This document shows, in pieces, positions 32,051-45,700 of a DNA stretch of 64,000 nt; position 1 is the first letter of the stretch; the number at the start of each line of letters is the position of its first letter. Location: the NCBI GenBank assembly GCA_030248215.1, contig JASANG010002747.1, positions 1-64,000 on the forward strand, given 5' to 3'. Source of the stretch: Enoplolaimus lenunculus. Lineage: Eukaryota > Nematoda > Enoplea > Enoplida > Thoracostomopsidae. The notes below the pieces were generated by a model. The model had not been told where the DNA came from, did no database searches, and saw nothing but the letters and a program-made list of their open reading frames with translations. A program made the position numbers and the translations under genes.

Positions 32051-34369
32051 ACCCCTGCTTAGTTTTTAGCTTGGACTTAGGCTAAGATTTGTTTTAGACT
32101 TGCGTTTTATTGCGCTGAGGAGACTTAAACTTACGAATATGTTTCGGTTGTTACATTGCTAAAGTGATATTGGTCCAAAGCTTCAGGACAACTGTGTAAA
32201 AGCGACGCGCTAAGTCTGACTGCTTTTAGCGCACCTTACGTACTGTTAATTTCACAACACAAATGTAGGAGGAAACTTTTTCTGTAACAAGTAAACTTTT
32301 TGAATCAATTTAGCGCTCTTTCTCGCATGGGAGGAGACTGCGGTTTCCTTGTCAATCCGCATTTTGAAAACACTAAGCAGGATGGGGTTTGCGCCCCAAA
32401 CCCCATACTAAGCTGTTCATTATTCAAACGGCTAGAATCACGATAAAGCACTTTTGGACTGTTTTGGAGTATGAGAAGAAAATCGCTTAGCAAGGGGGTT
32501 TGAATTTAAAAGTTATTAGCTCACGGGTTCTGTGTCATGGGGAATTGAAATGTGCCCTTTACAGATTGTCAGATTTACAAGCTAGCCTTTTACACAGTAG
32601 CCTCATACTCAGTTAAGCTTGGCATCTTTGGTACGGGGACGGGCGACTACACAAACAATGCGAGAAAAAGCAAAAATATTATTCCATTAACCATAGAAAT
32701 GTCAAAACTAAAACAATTAAATTAACCAAACAAATAATAATAAATAATTGGCTGGCTTTATCATTCGCATCTTAAATATATAGATTTAGATGCATTTCGC
32801 TATATAAAATATACCAACTATATAACAGTTTTATTTGCACGCTGCACAGTGCACACGCGAATCAAAATGTTGGTGAATTACCATCTGAAAATATCTCAAA
32901 AATTGAATCTTTTAAAATTAAAATTTGGATGCTTTATGCTCGGAGTTCAAATATACATAAATTCTCGAAATCCGACCATGGGTAAACGTCACCTGAAGAC
33001 GAATAACGGTAACAAACACACGCTCAGGAGATTAAAAGTAAAAAGCATGGAACGTATCATTCAGGTGAAAAACATGTTTGTTTTAACCCGTCTTCGTTGA
33101 CGCAATTGTATACGGGCTACTTGTTAGGGATATTTTAATGGTGAAAGGTCAAATGATCTTGTGTGCATATTGGCACTTGTAAAAGCTTTGATTTTCTAAT
33201 ATTTTCTAATCTTTTTTGATGTTTTATATTCTTGTTTAATTTTACGGTATATTTTGATGCGGTTTTCGAATGGCAGTCGATATTTAAGTTTGTAATGATA
33301 GCTTACATTCGTAAGCATCATTCAGTTACAACTAGAGTGTGTTGTGTTTGGTTACCATTAATATATTTTTATGATAGCCAAAGACAAGTACGACAAACGT
33401 AACAGAGAAAAACGTCAAGTATAGTGAGAAACTTGATACCATCAACCGAATTTCTAATACAGTTAGTCACAATGTTTGCATTTAACTTTCATGCTTCACT
33501 GAAAAATACTAGCAGAAATTATCAAGTGTAAAATTGGTTGTTGATATATACCTACAATATCCGGACCAAAAATGGCCTATATTGATTTTAATGAGTGTAT
33601 TGTGACAGTGTTGGTTGTCCAAAATGCCGTCGGGAGGGCACCAGGATATAAACAATTTTCTTAAAGAGCTTTAAAGCATTGCACTTTTTATATAGTACAC
33701 TAGTATGCTCAATGAACATAGTTGTGCGCGCACGTTTGCTATTGAAACAAACGCTGAGTTGTACCAATAATCCATGCTGTATTTTATGCCATTCATGTCT
33801 TTCTAGAGCCAAGTTTGGTTTTTTCCGGAGAAATTGAATCGACCGGAAAAAACGGTTTTTCCGTGTTTTCCGGAAAAACGGAAAAATTGGAAAAAATAAA
33901 AACCATGTAACGTTGAAGAATAATTTGTCTATTAAAATGGCATTGGGAGAATCAAATAACTATGTTATAAAGTATCATTTGACAACACATGATTATAAGC
34001 ATACTGCACATTCTACAGAGCTGTCGTACCTAAAAAAGTGCATATATATGCCACCCAAGGTGGCCACAAACTTGCGCTGTTGATTCCGGCGAAAAATCTG
34101 CAAACAGGTTTTGTAGTTTTATTGATATACGAAAAATAAATTTAATCATTAGTTAGGTTCCAATCTAAACGCCGCATACATCGGCATTAAATGTTGCTTC
34201 AAAGAGAAACAGAAAAGTCTCAAATAGATATAACAATCACTTTAAGATTGATGAAGCATATAGTAGCAGGGATGCAAATGGAACCAGTTTCATTAGGAAA
34301 TCATTTGCACAACACTTCGGCACCGTAAGATTGCTGGGGCGAGAAGAAACACAACTGTACTCAACCTGC

Positions 34370-37300
34370 GTGTGCCGAAGCCGGTTCGGCAGTAATCGTA
34401 AAGCCATTGATAGTGAAATTTTAATAGCAATTGAGGATGAATCCGTGGTTTCGACAGAGACACAAAAATCTATAGACCTTGATGACATTCTGTTAGAGAC
34501 ATCCTTGTCCTTGTCGACAAAAATTGAATTCGGTTCAGAGTGCAGCCATGAAAGCTGAGGTTGAGTCAGTGCACGTAGCGTCACATGAGTCAACTAGCGA
34601 TACACACAAAAAGCGACATCCGGTACATCTTCCTAAACTTCAGTTGACAAAATTTTCGGGTGATCTGTTGAAGTTTCAGGGGTTTTGGGATTCCTATTCG
34701 TCAGCGATACACGATAACAACGAGTTATCCGACACAGACAAATTTCAATACCTCCGTAGTTTTTTAACTGGCGATGCACTGCGTTTACTAGAAGGTTATC
34801 GTCTTACTAGTGCGAATTACAATTCCGCTGTGGAGGCTCTGGTCGATCGGTTCGGGAACAAACAGTTTGCCATTTTCGCACATTTTGAAACCATGCTAGC
34901 AGTTCCGATTGCCAACCATGAAACTAGCAAACTGCAAATGGTGTATGATGAATGTGAAAAACATATTCGTACCTTAGTAGCGTTGGGTTTGGAGGAGAAC
35001 ACCTTCGGGCAAGTATTTACACCGATCATCCTATCAAAGTTGCCGATTTATGTAAAAATGGAACTACATCGTAAAAACGGCTCGCAACCGTGGACGCTTG
35101 CTAATTTACGCGAGTATTTGAAGGAAGAAATTCGAGCCCGCGATATGAGCCAGCGTATTTTAGGTGGGCATCCGCATCCGCCCAACAATGGCGATACTAA
35201 TAAACGCGGCGGACGTAACACAAGCAGTAGCTCCAGTCAGTCGACCGAACAAAAAAAATCGACGTTTTCAAAATCAAAGGAGCGTAGCACGACGTCTTCA
35301 TTACTCACGAGCGAAGCAACGCCAAAACGAAAATGCAGCTTCTGCTGTGGCGGTCATTTTACCGACCAATGTACGAAGTATTCGGATGTCAAGTCACGCC
35401 GAACTAAGGCAAAAGGACGATGCTATGTGTGTCTCAGCACACGTCACTTCGTCAAGGATTGCACTGTTTCATTGTCATGTGTCCACTGCAACAAAACGGG
35501 ACATCATCGCAGTTTATGTTACGCGAAGTTTGGAAACAAATCTTCAGGTCAAAGTTTAACAAATGAGTCTAATACCGCAGTTCCAAAAAATAGTGATGGG
35601 GAAGCTTCCCCCGTCAGCTCTACGTTACTCTCACATGGTGCTCGAGTTATTCTACAGACGGCGCTCGTCGATATTGTTGGTACAAAGGCGGGAACAGCCA
35701 CAAAAGCACGAATCTTGTTTGATACTGGCTGTTCACGGTCCGTTATAACTTCGGAGCTTGCTGGTCGTATTGCCGCCAAGCATTTGGCACCGCAGACGTT
35801 GGCCATAGCGGGATTTGGTGACACAAAACGCCGCATAGAGACATATAAAACTGTTGAATTTAACGTGGTTCTGAAAAACGGCCAGATGAAACCAATCACA
35901 GCCAACATCAAGTCTAGCATATCATGTCCAATAGAAAAAATTCTATTGCACGCCAAAAGCACCCAGATAGCGTCGCAAATTGTTCTTGCCGAGCCGATAT
36001 TAAGCTCTCCTCAAATGGTGAATATAGACATATTACTCGGAGTTGACTACTATTATGAATTTATCGGAACAGATCGTATTCAGTGCCAAAACGGAATACT
36101 TTTCTTATCATCACAGCTTGGTTTCATAGCAACAGGGCGCGTAAATAGTGAAGAAAATAATGACTCACAAACCTCCGCTCTACTTCTATCCAAACTCGAC
36201 AGTGATCCAGACACAACATTGCATGTTGAGCGGTTCTGGAGCTTAGAAGACATCGGAATCAAACCTCCAAAAACCACTAACGACGATGAGTATGCGTTGC
36301 AAACCTTCAATAAAACAGTGATTTTTGAAAATGATCGTTATTACGTGACTTGGCCCTATAAAGCCAATCACCCTGATCTTCCAAACAACTACTTGCTGGC
36401 ACGAGCACGTCTGCGATCAACGTTGAAACGAATAAGAGCGGATGAAAACCTACTTCAGCAGTATCAACAAACGATAGATGAGCAGCTCAAAACGGGAATC
36501 ATCGAGGAAGCGCCTACTGTACCGGATAGTGAAAAAACCCACTACGTTCCACACCACGGAGTGGTTACACCTGGAAAAATAACGACAAAGCTTCGTATAG
36601 TAGACGACGCTTCAGCGAAAACGTCCAAACACTCCGCTTGCCTCAACGATTGTTTAAATCGTGGTCCGGTCATGCTCCACGATTTGTGTGGTCTTCTTTT
36701 GCTGTTTCGCTTACCGAAAGTCGGATTGGTCAGTGATATTGAGAAAGCGTTCTTACAAATTGGCTTGAAACCGTGCTCGCGTGATGTTACACGCTTTCTA
36801 TGGTTACGTGATATAAATCAGCCTTCAACAAATGACAACATTATAGAATACCGTTTCACTCACGTGCCGTTTGGGATTGTATCCAGTCCGTTTTTGCTTG
36901 CAGCGGTGATCGATCACCATCTGACGGTATCGTCAATCAAATCCGATGTTGCGAACGAAATTAAAAGTAACATTTATGGAGGCAACGTGATAGTCGGAAA
37001 AACGTCACCAGTGGACGCCATTAATTTTTACAACAGCGCGAAGCAATTGTTTAAGCAGGCACGCATGAACCTTCGAGAATGGTATTCAAACAGCAAAACG
37101 GTGATGCAAAGTATCAAACAGCCAGATCGTGGAACAGGCACCATAACAAAGGTACTGGGCCTTAAATGGAATTTATTAAGCGATACATTATCGTGTTCGT
37201 CCTTTGATATATCAAAAGAAGCGGTCACAACAAAAAGAACAATGCTGAAGTGTCTTGCGAAGGTATTCGACCCCTGCGGTTACTTGGCGGCGGTCACAAT

Positions 37301-40300
37301 ATCAGGAAAACTGCTTATTCAACGTCTGTGGAAGGAAAACTTCGGTTGGGACGACAAGCTGCCACCGGATATTTTGAAAGATTGGGCAGAGTGTGCCGAT
37401 AGCTTGCAACAAATATCAACAATGGCAATTCCACGATGTATTCATTTGGAAGCGGGCAAAAAATCGTCTGAACTACATCTTCACTGTTTTTGTGACGCCT
37501 CGTCCAAAGCTTATGCGGCAGTAGTATATCTGAGAGGTTCATCAAATGCAACAACGTTTTCCGAAATCGTTTTTGCCAAATCTCGGGTTGGACCGACCAA
37601 ACAGTTGTCAATTCCACGGATGGAATTAATGGCTGCCGTTATCGGTGTTCGGATCCTGGAATATGTTGCCGAACAACTGCGCATACCGATCACTTCTAAA
37701 TTTTTGTGGAGTGATTCGCAATGTGTCCTATATTGGGTTGTCAGAAAAACAGTGACTACAAAATTCGTTCAAAAGCGAGTCGAAGAAATTAAAAGACACG
37801 CATCGGTTTCTTTCCGAACGTTCCAACACAGGAAAATCCAGCGGATCTTCCTACGCGGGGTTGCACTTTTAAAAATATTTGTGGCAACGAGTTGTGGTGG
37901 CACGGACCAAGTTGGTTAGTACAACTGGAATCGGTGTGGCCTGACAATTCGATTACTACACTGGTTGACGACAATTGGGACGAGCGTGAATGTATTGAAG
38001 TAGCATCGCTGACGTCAAATCTGTCTGAATCGGCGACTGTTACAGGCGATGATCGTTTTTCTGCAGAAAAATTTTCGAGCCTGCAACGGTTACTAAAAGT
38101 AACGGCTTGGGTTCTTCGGTTCGTTAACAAAATTAAGAGAAAAGGGCTGTTTCAGGCGAGTTGAAAGCTTCTGAAATCAGCGAAGCACAATTATTTTGGG
38201 AACAAAAATCCCAAAGGAAACATTTTGCTGATGTCCTTGAAAACAATCGGACCAAAACAACACTGGCACTTATTCGGCAATTAAACCTATTCGTGAACGA
38301 AAAGGGCCTGGCTCGATGTGGCGGTCGTTTGAAAAACGCCGATTTAACGTATGACGCAAAACATCCAATACTGTTGCCCAGAAACGACGCTTTTACCGGC
38401 TTGGTAATACAGGACTGCCACGAGAAGTTGTTTCACGCCGGAGTATCTCATACGCTCTCTCATATTCGGTACAGATATTGGATCGTGCAGGGTAGGGCTC
38501 AAGTCAAACGTGTTTTAAAATCGTGTCGTCTTTGTCGACTAATGGACGGAGGTGCCTATCGATCACCACCACCGCCTCCACTGCCTTCGTTCAGGGTGGA
38601 GAATAAATCACCGTTCTGTTATTGTGGAGTGGATTATCTTGGTCCTTTATACGTTCAGGCCACATCTGGCGAAACCGCAAAGTGTTGGATTTGTCTCTTT
38701 ACGTGTGCGGTAACGCGAGCTGTGCACTTGGAGGTGGTAGAAAACATAACCGCAGAGCAGTTTTTAATCTGTCTTCGTCGTTTCATCGCGGTATACACGT
38801 CTCCGCAGATGATAATTTCCGACAACGCGAAGTAGTTTCATGCATCCGATCGGTTCCTGACAAAGCTTTGGCGCGATAGAGACAGGATCATACCGGAATA
38901 CTGTTTGTCTAGGGGTATTCAATGGAAGTTTATTACAGAATTAGCACCCTGGATGGGAGGCTTTTACGAACGAATGATTGGCATTGTAAAGCGGTCTCTT
39001 AAAAAGGTACTCGATAAGCGTTGTGTATCGCTTACCGAATTACGCACAATTTGTGTTGAAATTTCAGCTATCGTGAATAGCAGACCACTACTTTATATTA
39101 GCGACGATTTATCAAAACCCCCGCTATCACCGGCTCATTTTCTTGGAAATTTCAGTAGCACGGGAATATTACCTTCGTTCAAACCAACAGTTGACAGTGA
39201 TTTTGTTCGAAGCTCTGCTACTGCTGCATCTCTAATCAATAACTGGACACGTTTAGAACGATTAATGAACTCGTTCTGGAAACTTTGGTTATCACACTAT
39301 TTACTAAGCTTGCGGGAAAGAAATACAGTTTATTTCAAAGATCGAAACACATCAAACGCGTTACCAAACGTAGGCAGCATTGTCATTGTTCGGGACGATC
39401 TTCCGAGAAGTCATTGGCGTCTCGGGCGCATAAGTGCTTTGCATCAAAGTCGCGACGGAATAGCACGGTCGGCGACGGTAAAGCTGGCCAATGGGAAATC
39501 CATCAACAGAGCGCTTCGCTTATTATATCCCCTGGAGATAGAAAGCTCTGTGTCAAAACGGGTATACGACACTTCTTGTAACGACTCAGAGGTACGGCCA
39601 GAACGTCACGCAGCCTCGATAGCTCGGCAGAAGATCCGAGCCGTGGCTGATGAGATCATATCAGATGACGAACAATAACATTAAAACCATAAAACTGTGC
39701 TCTATAACCCTCATTACTGTGTAAATTTCTGTTACGTTATTTTTTGTTTTTAGTGCAGCATGGAATTTGAACAACTTATGATCATCTCGCACGACGGCGA
39801 ATTAGCCCGTCACTATCCACATCAATTTTCAATTGAAAAAGAATCAGTACCTTCCTTACATTTAGCATTTTGTCGGTTAACGCTTGGGCAACGTGGTTTA
39901 ATGGCGCTAAGCAAACGCCTAGCAGAAGATCCAAACATCATAAAAATTCCGCGGTTGCCGATAGCTGGCTGGCAAATCATGGGTTTCAGTTGAAGCCGGA
40001 ATGGCTGTTCAAGATTGATCAGGTTTATTTGGACATTATGGTCAATGAAATGAATAATTCTCATAGCGCATTTCGCAAGGCCTTCATCAATGCTGTTGAT
40101 TCGATGTCCGACCCGGAAAAGGTACGATTCGCAGTTTGAAGCTCTCAAAATGATTACGTCTTCACAACGGGAATTCGTGCTAATTTGCTAAAGGCACGCA
40201 AGGGGCGGTATCAAGGGTTTAATCTGCTTGGGCGTGCTTTGGATAAATTAAAAGAAATGTATCTAAAAAATCCGTTTGTCACGTATTTCGGAGTTGACGG

Positions 40301-40725
40301 ACTGCTCTTAACTGAGATGCCTCCGCCTTTAACAAAATTCCGGAGTACTATCTTGGTACTCTCAGATAGCATGGCTCGCCAAGTGCGGTCGATTCAGCTG
40401 GGTGACGTCTACTCGTTGGCGGGGGCCACATTTGAAATGTTGGCACAAGAGATTAATATTCGAGGACTTCGTTTTGCCGATTATGCAATTGTTGTAATTA
40501 ACGCTGGGGTGAACGATGCACAACGAAGTGAAGCGCAACAAGAACAATCTTGGAAGAGAATGGAGCTAATACTGCAACAGCAGATGCCGGAAAGCAGGAA
40601 AGCGAAAATTTTGGTTAGTCTTCCTTTTCCACAAACATCGGTTCCGGATGCTGAATAGCTATGATAAAAAACACGAATTTTTTAGGCTCCGGAGTGTGCC
40701 GAAGCCGGTTCGGCAGTAATCGTAA
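34370..40725 (+). mobile_element. BEL/Pao LTR retroelement fossil
   Basis: A Pao-type retroelement on the plus strand, recognised by its order of parts. First is a DUF1759-type Gag (about 34.6-35.2 kb: LPKLQLTKFSGD, FWDSYSSAIHDN). Then come two or three zinc knuckles (about 35.33-35.53 kb), a retropepsin region (about 35.65-36.1 kb, LFDTGCSRSV), reverse transcriptase (about 36.5-37.2 kb, KLRIVDDASAK, HVPFGI) and RNase H (about 37.4-37.8 kb, LHCFCDAS, WSDSQCVLYW). The integrase follows (about 38.2-39.4 kb, HAGVSHTLSHIRYRYWI zinc-binding part, VDYLGPLY core) with its C-terminal domain to about 39.7 kb. A 32-bp direct repeat marks both ends (34370-34401 and 40694-40725). Long stretches are still open, suggesting a fairly recent copy, but it is broken, with roughly three to five breaks. 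Full LTRs were not recognised. Confidence 0.85.
39760..40658 (+). other. 3' segment of the BEL/Pao element with SGNH-hydrolase-like sequence
   Basis: Between the integrase region and the right 32-bp repeat lies coding-like sequence that is not part of the usual BEL/Pao set. Its later half shows the block pattern of SGNH/GDSL hydrolases: a hydrophobic strand followed by a serine (TILVLSDSMAR) and, about 70 residues on, VVINAGVND, resembling the GxND block. The early half has no recognised domain. It sits inside the element's end repeats, so it is treated as part of the fossil. The function is inferred from motif only. Confidence 0.5.
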
Positions 40726-42763
40726 GCGTGGACGGGACAGAAGCTGTTTTGCATAGACTTATGGAATAGCTAAGGGAAACGTGTATATGGGTGAGAATGG
40801 TTTTGAAGTTTGGTGCTGATATTCATTTTTCTGTATCAGTTTTCGTTACATATATCGCAAATTTGTTGTTGTGAGTATTACGCGACTTACATTTTCGGTT
40901 AAGCAAATCGGCTATCTTGGTTGATTTGTTGGTTCAAAGTTTGAAAACTGCAAACCGCAGAATATTCTTACAAAGGGATAAGAATATTTTCTATACTGCG
41001 TCTACACACAAAAAATTGTCTTGTATTCAAGAAGTATAGTCTGAAATTCAAGACAATTATGTCTTGATACAGACTCCACACATATGTGTCTTGAATTCAA
41101 GACTTTCAATTCATAAATTTTTCCAAAATTTTGGCCCAAAATTTTTCCACACTTAAATGTTTTAAATTTAAGACTTCGTTTTATGAAGGATTACGAAATA
41201 TACTTTTGAAATATAACACAATTATTTCTGAAATATAAGACAAATATGTTGGAAGTAAACAGAAACGGACTTCAAAATTGGGGGCTAAAGCTAAACCCAT
41301 TTACAACCTAAGGTACGTCCAAGACGTTAACCTAGTTTGGGAAGTACCTAGCTCAACCCGAAATATATATCTTTGAAATTTAATTTTATATACCCGTTTA
41401 AGAATATAAACGGAGCAACTTTTTACATACATAAAAATCAGAAAATTAATTGCTGAATATATAAAAGATAACTATTTCTTGAAACAAAGAAACTTGTGTC
41501 TTATAAAAATTGGCAGTACGAATTTCTCGAATATAAGACATTTATGTTTTACTTAACCATTTAAGAAATGAATATCTGAGGTGCTTAAGGCTATTAATAA
41601 TGTCTGAAATACAAGACATTTATGTCTGGAATATTTAAAAAAGTATAGGAGTTTTGAGATTTCAAGGCAATTTGTGTTTACTGCTGTGAGGAGCCATCGT
41701 AATTTTAGTAAAGTGCTGATAAACCTAGAATCTGTAAACATGTGTTTTAATGGTATTACCAGAAGTTTAGGAGAGGCATGTATCTCTCTATTCCTCCCAC
41801 TGGCGTTTCCAAGGGGAACCAAGATTTTGTATTCATAAGTTTAGCACTAAAATAACGTTTCGCTTCTGGCTCGCTTCACTCGCGAATGCTTCCGATATAT
41901 CTCATGCGGTCCTCGGCCCCCTTAGGCTTTAAATTAGCCTTCGCGATTTTGAGAGCCCATCACGATGTTTAGAGCGTGCGAAGAATCCATTTCTCACGGT
42001 TTCGCGATTTTTGTCACTGTTTTGCGAGTAATTTCCTGAGATTTTATAGTAAAAAGTTTTTTCCCTTTTTTTCTTTTCTACTCCATCGGAAAAAAAACGA
42101 AAAAAAACGGAAAGAAACTGTTTTTCCGTTGTTTTTCCAATGCCCAACCCTGTTCAGAGCAACTATGGGCCTTGCGCAGATATCAACATTTCTTATCACT
42201 AGCCGAACAGACCAGCACCAGCATTGTAACAAATGATCATACTAAATTATCCCTCAAGTAAATTTCAATCAGTTGAAGTTCATAAAGAGGCAAACTTTGA
42301 GATTTTCAAATATATTCAGAATTTGGATGCGTTGAAAAATCATCTTATCACATTAAGCCTACATAAAACGGTCGAGGTAAAAATAGTTTTCGAGCAGGAC
42401 TGCAATAACGCTAAACTAAAGCATTAAACTATTTAGTTTCTTAAGGCTTAGGCTTTAATCTAAGTTCTTGTAGTATACAGACCTATTTCTACGCTGAGAC
42501 TTAGGCTTTCCAGTATACATATACGACTTATACGGATCTGAGCAATACATATATGCTTACTGGATGTTTCGGATTTCATGCTGCTTGTATATTGTTCTGC
42601 TTTTTGCAAACAGTTTTAGTTTTATAGCAAAAAGTTAGGATTTTAACTACATAGCTAGCATCTTTATGTACAATTTCAACTTTGCTAACATAAAAACAGT
42701 GTCCAAAAGAGGCTACATATTTATTTATATTTTGAATTTAGTGTTGAAATAATACGAGGAGTA
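40726..42763. other. Intergenic stretch with short palindromic repeats
   Basis: Upstream of RBM17. From 41.0 to 41.65 kb the sequence repeats variants of GTCTTGAATTCAAGAC and AATATAAGACATTTATGTC, a palindromic low-order repeat. Part of it matches 6925-7045. Around 42.04-42.15 kb is an A/T- and CGGAAAAAAC-rich stretch ending in CCAATGCCCAACCCTG, the likely end of a hAT-type element, with similar sequence at 33.8-33.9 kb. A TTAGGC-like tract lies at 42435-42540. The RBM17 promoter should be close to 42.7 kb, but no element is evident. Confidence 0.45.
42741..42763 (+). promoter_or_regulatory. Possible trans-splice or 5' UTR acceptor of RBM17
   Basis: TATTTTGAATTTAG ends about 23 bases before the RBM17 start codon. 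It has the AT-rich TTTAG form of the acceptors used inside this gene. In nematodes such a site close to an ATG can accept a spliced leader; an ordinary 5' UTR intron is equally possible. No upstream exon was identified. Confidence 0.35.
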
Positions 42764-45700
42764 ATGTCATTATACGACGGACTAGAACTTAACTCTCAGC
42801 AGAAGATTGAAAAAAATGCAGTTGGTAAGTCACGCGTGCCTGGTGTAATTTCGTGGTTCAATGGCCTTGTTTCACGTGCATGAGGTGTAGTGGGTAGCGT
42901 GTCTGCGTTGCAGGCGGGAGGTTTTGGTTCGGTCTTTTGCTCGTTCAGAATTTTATCGCCAATTACACAGAATCATATTGATTTCTCTCTCAGGTCTAAG
43001 TCGGGGGATACGTAAAGATGGCTTGTTTCCTAGTGGCGCGGGTCTCGAAAGTCGTCCATACTGTCGGCTGACTACGCTGACAGAATGGTGTACCGTGTTG
43101 GCTGCATGCCGTATCATGTTCGGGGCGGGTGGCTATCCAGCTCCTTTATCAGCTTCAAAGGACGGGAAGTGTACGTGAAATCCTGGCTGTCGCGCACAGT
43201 CGTTGTGTCTGGGAGGTGGGGCACGCATGGACTGTCCTTGCCATGACTCCCAGCACCTGAGCACATATTCTGATATGGGAGCTGCCCCGGAAAACAACGG
43301 AATACAGCGGCGGTAGAACTTTTTACATATTGGCTGTCGGGTACTATCTCAAAAAGAGGGAACGTAATGCGGTGGTGTAATCGCCGTGTGGTATCACAAG
43401 CTAGTTGTGCAGCGGGTATCATGAGTGCCCTGTAAGCGGAAATTCTGAGTTCGATCCTCGGCAGGTCTTATATTTCACTGTTAATTGTATTGCGCGATAT
43501 TGCGTTTGCTGTAATCTCTGCGCTGGGGGAACGACTGAGCTATGCGAAGTAGTGGCGCACTATTTGGAAGTCACCATGATGGGTTGTCTCTTGTTTATCA
43601 CACGACACCTCGAACCTGAAGACATATACTTACAGGTGCATTTGAAAAATGGACACAAATATAACGGAACATAGCAGTTAAATTGTAAAGTACCATTTCG
43701 TTTTTTTGGATTTTGATCTCAAGGTTCTAACATGCAGTGATTTTCTAGCACTTCTTCGTTATAGGGCCAAAAATTAATAAAAATTGAAAAAATAGCTTTT
43801 TTGCAAAAATGTTGATATTTTCATGTTCAACTCAATACGGCGGATCAGAAAACTCCAATTTCAAAACTCTTCCGCAACAATATGCTAAGCACGAAAATAC
43901 CAAAATGTTTGACTTAAAAGCCACCCATATTTCGATTATTATTACTTTTTGACCCTATAACGAAGCAGAACCGATTTTATACTAGTGTCTAGTGGTGCTA
44001 GACTGTTAGTCTTATAAATTCGTCGCATTGATTTTGCACAACAAGTAGGAGAACGAGATTAGTAAATTTGTTTCAGCTGGATGGTCGTCCGGATTTAAGT
44101 TGCTCAAATCTCAAATTCAACTGCGGAAAGCTAGTTTAACTCAAGTCAAGGTAAATGCAATCAGGCTTTTTTAACACATGCTGAAAATGGGCTATTTGTG
44201 GTCGCACTGACTTAATAATAGTAGTTATACATATTTCTTACATTTAGCGCCGGGAATAATAAAATATGTTGCACGCAAAGTTTTCAGGGTATATTTCTGT
44301 TATTCGGTTAAGAATTGGCTGGTTTTGCGTGTTTTAACAGAGTGATGTTTTCGCACCACAGCTGTTGAAATTGAAATTTTCTAAATTACAGCATTAAGAA
44401 ACATTCTTGACGATGTGAATATAATATTTAGCGTGAACAACGATCTGCGCGTGCACCGGCTGCCTCGCTTGCTCCTGCTATAGATCTATCATCAAAATCG
44501 AACGATGCAACTTCAAATCCTACGTCAGCCGCATCCATAGCTTCATTTTTGTCGAGTCCGTTTAGTTTTACACCTTCCGATGATAGTCAGTCTCCGCTTG
44601 TTGGATTGACAGCTGTACGTAAACATGACCTTAGGGCAGGGATTGACGCTCTCGGTCTCAACGAGTCTCGGGATTTCACTGGTCTCGGTCACGGTCTCGG
44701 TGGTTTGCAAATCGAGACCAAAGAGGTGAAAAACGATAAACAATTGCTATTAGTTGAGCTGGTTTAAGTTAGAGAAAGACGTAGCAATGTATTGCTCGTA
44801 TTTTGGCCTAAATGTACATACGAGAACTACTTAAAATTGGGTACTTGTTAACTTCCCTCCACACTGACTTGTTTAATAGAAGGCTCAAATTCCCCCAAAG
44901 TGATTATTTCATTACATTATGACATGGATGACTTAGGCTTAGGTTTACGCTTCAGTTTACGCTTCAGTTTAGACATGGACGTGGAGAAGTAAACCGGTAA
45001 ATAAAATTGCACAGCACAAGCAAAGTAAATATATAATTGGAGTTTCAATCTGTGGGTTTGTGCCGCCATTGCCATGCTAACTGATAAATAAAGTGAAAAA
45101 TAAATTTCGGTGGCGATTTATTAATTTAAGTTTATGAATTAAGTTGCAATTCTGCGCCGATAAAAATATTCAAACTTTTGTTAAAAAATCTTATTTTTAT
45201 TTTTGGTGACGGTTAATAATAGACCGAGACCGCGGTCTCAGGTCTCGGTCTCGTTTTTTGACCGAGACCGGCCATCGCTGCCTCAGGGAGATGTATAAGC
45301 AAAGGGATTTAGCTTATCAAAAATTTTCTTTCAAGTGCAGTTTCCATAGTACGTCTGTTAAAGCAATAATGCAAATACAAATTTTATAACTTTCAGAGCA
45401 AGGTTATTAGTTTTGGTTATAGATTATATACAGCATTCTATGTAACGTATTTTTAGCTTATTGTACATAAATGCCTTTCACCGAAAATCTGTACTGTATC
45501 TGTTGAGGTTTAAAGGGTTGTGTCTGCAGTGTTATGTTGTCTGCTATGAAGGAACACGCAGCCATAGACATTGAATAAAATAAAAGAAAGCAGTTTTATG
45601 TATTTAAGCGCTCCAAAGAACCAGCAGTGAAGCAAAGTCGTGGCGGTGGCGGCAGTATATTGTTCGGAGAACTTGAAATCTGCGACGAATACAATCCGTT

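Larger units (their letters stand above)
26346..34369. other. Gene-poor repeat-rich stretch
   Basis: Roughly 8 kb without a recognisable gene. It holds a 68-bp tandem duplication (27784-27920), two or three TTAGGC-core elements (28.2-29.8 kb), a tRNA-boxed short element (30266-30497), TTAGGC-like tracts at 30625-30700 and 32055-32180, a one-sided hAT-like end near 31680 and a 57-bp-unit tandem repeat at 31790-32050. The first few hundred bases may hold promoter sequence of the channel gene, but no clear element is seen. Confidence 0.5.

Noticed and set aside
43405-43674. Cysteine-rich open frame in RBM17 intron 1
   Set aside because: It begins inside a tRNA-like repeat and lies in an intron of a well-supported gene.
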